NCBI GenBank assembly: GCA_002729885.1
Contig: PBUB01000018.1
Coordinates: 123,362 to 187,361 of the forward strand
Origin: Spirochaetaceae bacterium
Lineage (GTDB): Bacteria > Spirochaetota > Leptospiria > Leptospirales > Leptonemataceae
DNA: 64,000 nt
Direction: 5' to 3'
Positions 62,942 through 64,000 of this stretch are shown piece after piece. Position numbers and translations under genes: made by a program. The notes under the pieces are model-generated. The model worked only from the letters and a program-made list of their open reading frames with translations, had not been told where the DNA came from and did not search any database. The stretch's first letter is position 1. Each line of letters opens with the position of its first letter.

Positions 62942-63811
62942 TTATTTCGTGTTTGTTTGACTGGATTTCTTGAATTGTTGTTTTGTTCCAATTTTAAACG
63001 CAAAGTCCAGCCAGGACTCCGGGAGAATACGAGTGGTGGCATAGACCAATTTCGCATCCATCCCGATTCGGTAGCTTGCCGGCAGCCGGCTCTTCTTCAC
63101 CAGGGCAGCTACTTTCTTTCCAGCCTTTCTCGCCGGAGTAGAGAATGCACCATACTGTTTGAGCTCGGATGCGATCATCCGGTTGAAGGGGCCGTACGGT
63201 CCCTGTAATTGCTTTAACGACGGTACCTGCATGTTTGCCTTGAATTCAGTGCGAATAAGGCCAGGTTCCACGGTGCAGACCTGTATACCATGAGGCGCCA
63301 GTTCATATCGCAAAGACCTGGAGAATCCGGATACAGCCCACTTGGAGCTGCAATATGCGGAGCCGGTTGGCAGTACTACTCGGCCCAGAATGGAACTGAT
63401 GTTAATGATTTGCGCATTTCTCAGTTCTCGCATCGAAGGAAGCAACAATCGACTAACATTTAGTATACCAAACAGGTTCGTCTCAAACTGGCCCCTGAAG
63501 TCTTCGTCCGGCAGTTCTTCAAAGCATCCGTAAAGTCCGTAGCCTGCGTTGTTTATGAGTGTATGTATGGGACCAGTTTTTAGAAGCTTCCCGATCTGAC
63601 TCTTTGATTCACGCTGCGAAGTTACGTCAAATTTCGCTATGCTGAACGGTGGAATGCTTCCTTCGCCACGGCTTTTCCAGTATTTCTCGAATTTCTGCGG
63701 ATTGCGAATTCCGGCAATTACTTCATGGCCCATACGAGCCAGATGCAAAGCTGTTTCCAGCCCTATACCGGATCCGGCACCAGTGATCAGAATGCGTCTC
63801 TCAGTGCTCAC
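62942..63811 (-). CDS. SDR-family oxidoreductase
   Basis: A 289-residue short-chain dehydrogenase. The NAD(P)-binding motif is ITGAGSGIGLETA (residues 9-21, GxxxGxG), NNAGYG (about 86-91) follows, and the catalytic Ser, Tyr and Lys are in NISSILG (about 137-143) and SAYCSSKWA (about 151-159). PGLIRTEF closes the active site. The C-terminal 60 residues are longer than in classical SDRs and rich in basic and aromatic residues. The substrate is unknown; relatives act on sugars, fatty acids or steroids. Start is GTG 63811. It precedes the giant coiled-coil gene by 26 bp on the same strand, so cotranscription is likely. Confidence 0.88.
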   Translation of the reverse strand: MSTERRILITGAGSGIGLETALHLARMGHEVIAGIRNPQKFEKYWKSRGEGSIPPFSIAKFDVTSQRESKSQIGKLLKTGPIHTLINNAGYGLYGCFEELPDEDFRGQFETNLFGILNVSRLLLPSMRELRNAQIINISSILGRVVLPTGSAYCSSKWAVSGFSRSLRYELAPHGIQVCTVEPGLIRTEFKANMQVPSLKQLQGPYGPFNRMIASELKQYGAFSTPARKAGKKVAALVKKSRLPASYRIGMDAKLVYATTRILPESWLDFAFKIGTKQQFKKSSQTNTK

Positions 63812-63912
63812 TGCTTTGATGAATTTCCGTGATTGGATCTCTGGTAAAGCCCAAAAATTTCAATTTCGACTTTACAGCAGGGAGCCCGAAAATTTTATCT
63901 CAAGTATCCCTT

Positions 63913-63985
63913 GGGGGCTTAGCTCAGCTGGGAGAGCGTCTGCCTTGCACGCAGAAGGTCACCGGTTCGATCCCGGTAGTCTCCA
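63913..63985 (+). tRNA. tRNA-Ala, anticodon TGC
   Basis: Acceptor GGGGGCT pairs with AGTCTCC (two G-T wobbles). The D arm is TAGCTCAGCTGGGAGAGC. The anticodon stem TCTGC/GCAGA holds the loop CTTGCAC with TGC in the centre. The T arm has GGTTCGATCC. The discriminator is A and CCA is not encoded. The gene lies at the window's right end. Confidence 0.97.
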
Positions 63986-64000
63986 AATTTTACTTCCCAA

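Noticed and set aside
63913..64000. Beginning of an rRNA operon after tRNA-Ala
   Set aside because: tRNA-Ile and tRNA-Ala often sit in rRNA spacers, but here they are 13 kb apart and no rRNA sequence is seen next to either.

Overview
The window looks like a chromosome segment of a spirochaete of the order Leptospirales (Leptospira/Leptonema/Turneriella relatives). This is inferred from the Leptospira-like N-terminus of RpoD, the many lipoproteins with relaxed lipoboxes (Q, N or H before the Cys), a membrane-anchored AraC regulator, many TPR proteins and frequent TTG starts. Base composition by eye is near 50% GC. Species cannot be fixed from the sequence alone.

Layout. 1-2260: the start of an M23 peptidase gene (minus), then a sigma factor with a coiled-coil insertion and a possible partner gene. 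2260-9660: an accessory island of small secreted or lipoprotein genes (two paralogous pairs), the tail of a HINT-type polymorphic toxin with a candidate immunity lipoprotein, a 20-bp direct repeat bracketing that segment, a VapBC-like toxin-antitoxin pair, a 16-bp tandem repeat, and long gene-poor stretches. 9665-15416: dnaE (minus), a MerR-TPR fusion and a conserved-looking hypothetical. 15681-20291: an NHL-repeat lipoprotein, a small conserved-looking protein, a 740-bp non-coding stretch, a LamG-like lipoprotein interrupted at a C7 tract, a membrane AraC regulator and an ankyrin protein. 20477-25059: the macromolecular synthesis operon rpsU-yqeY-dnaG-rpoD. 25266-34763: lipoproteins, an adenylate cyclase, an ABC exporter, dapD, an M14 carboxypeptidase and a large TPR protein. 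34871-45883: a GHKL-like protein, a LolCE/LolD transporter, a McsA-McsB fusion followed by clpC, and mtaB. 46053-50890: a methyltransferase, an FN3/TPR envelope pair, a histone H1-like protein and tRNA-Ile. 51064-53647: a membrane protein, then an eight-copy 61-bp tandem repeat directly upstream of the RNA ligase rtcB. 53822-58548: a putative copper operon (DUF2946-like protein, MbnP-like and MbnH-like lipoproteins, a further lipoprotein, an outer-membrane protein). 58587-63811: a 1442-residue GAF/coiled-coil/ATPase protein and an SDR oxidoreductase. The window ends with tRNA-Ala.

The core genes cover replication (dnaE, dnaG), transcription (rpoD), translation (rpsU, tRNAs, mtaB), lysine and cell-wall precursor synthesis (dapD), lipoprotein export and proteolysis. 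The most unusual parts are the MbnP/MbnH-like operon, the repeat array in front of rtcB, the HINT-toxin/lipoprotein island, the homopolymer-interrupted lipoprotein, the McsA-McsB fusion, and the giant coiled-coil protein whose expected phospho-acceptor His appears to be Gln.
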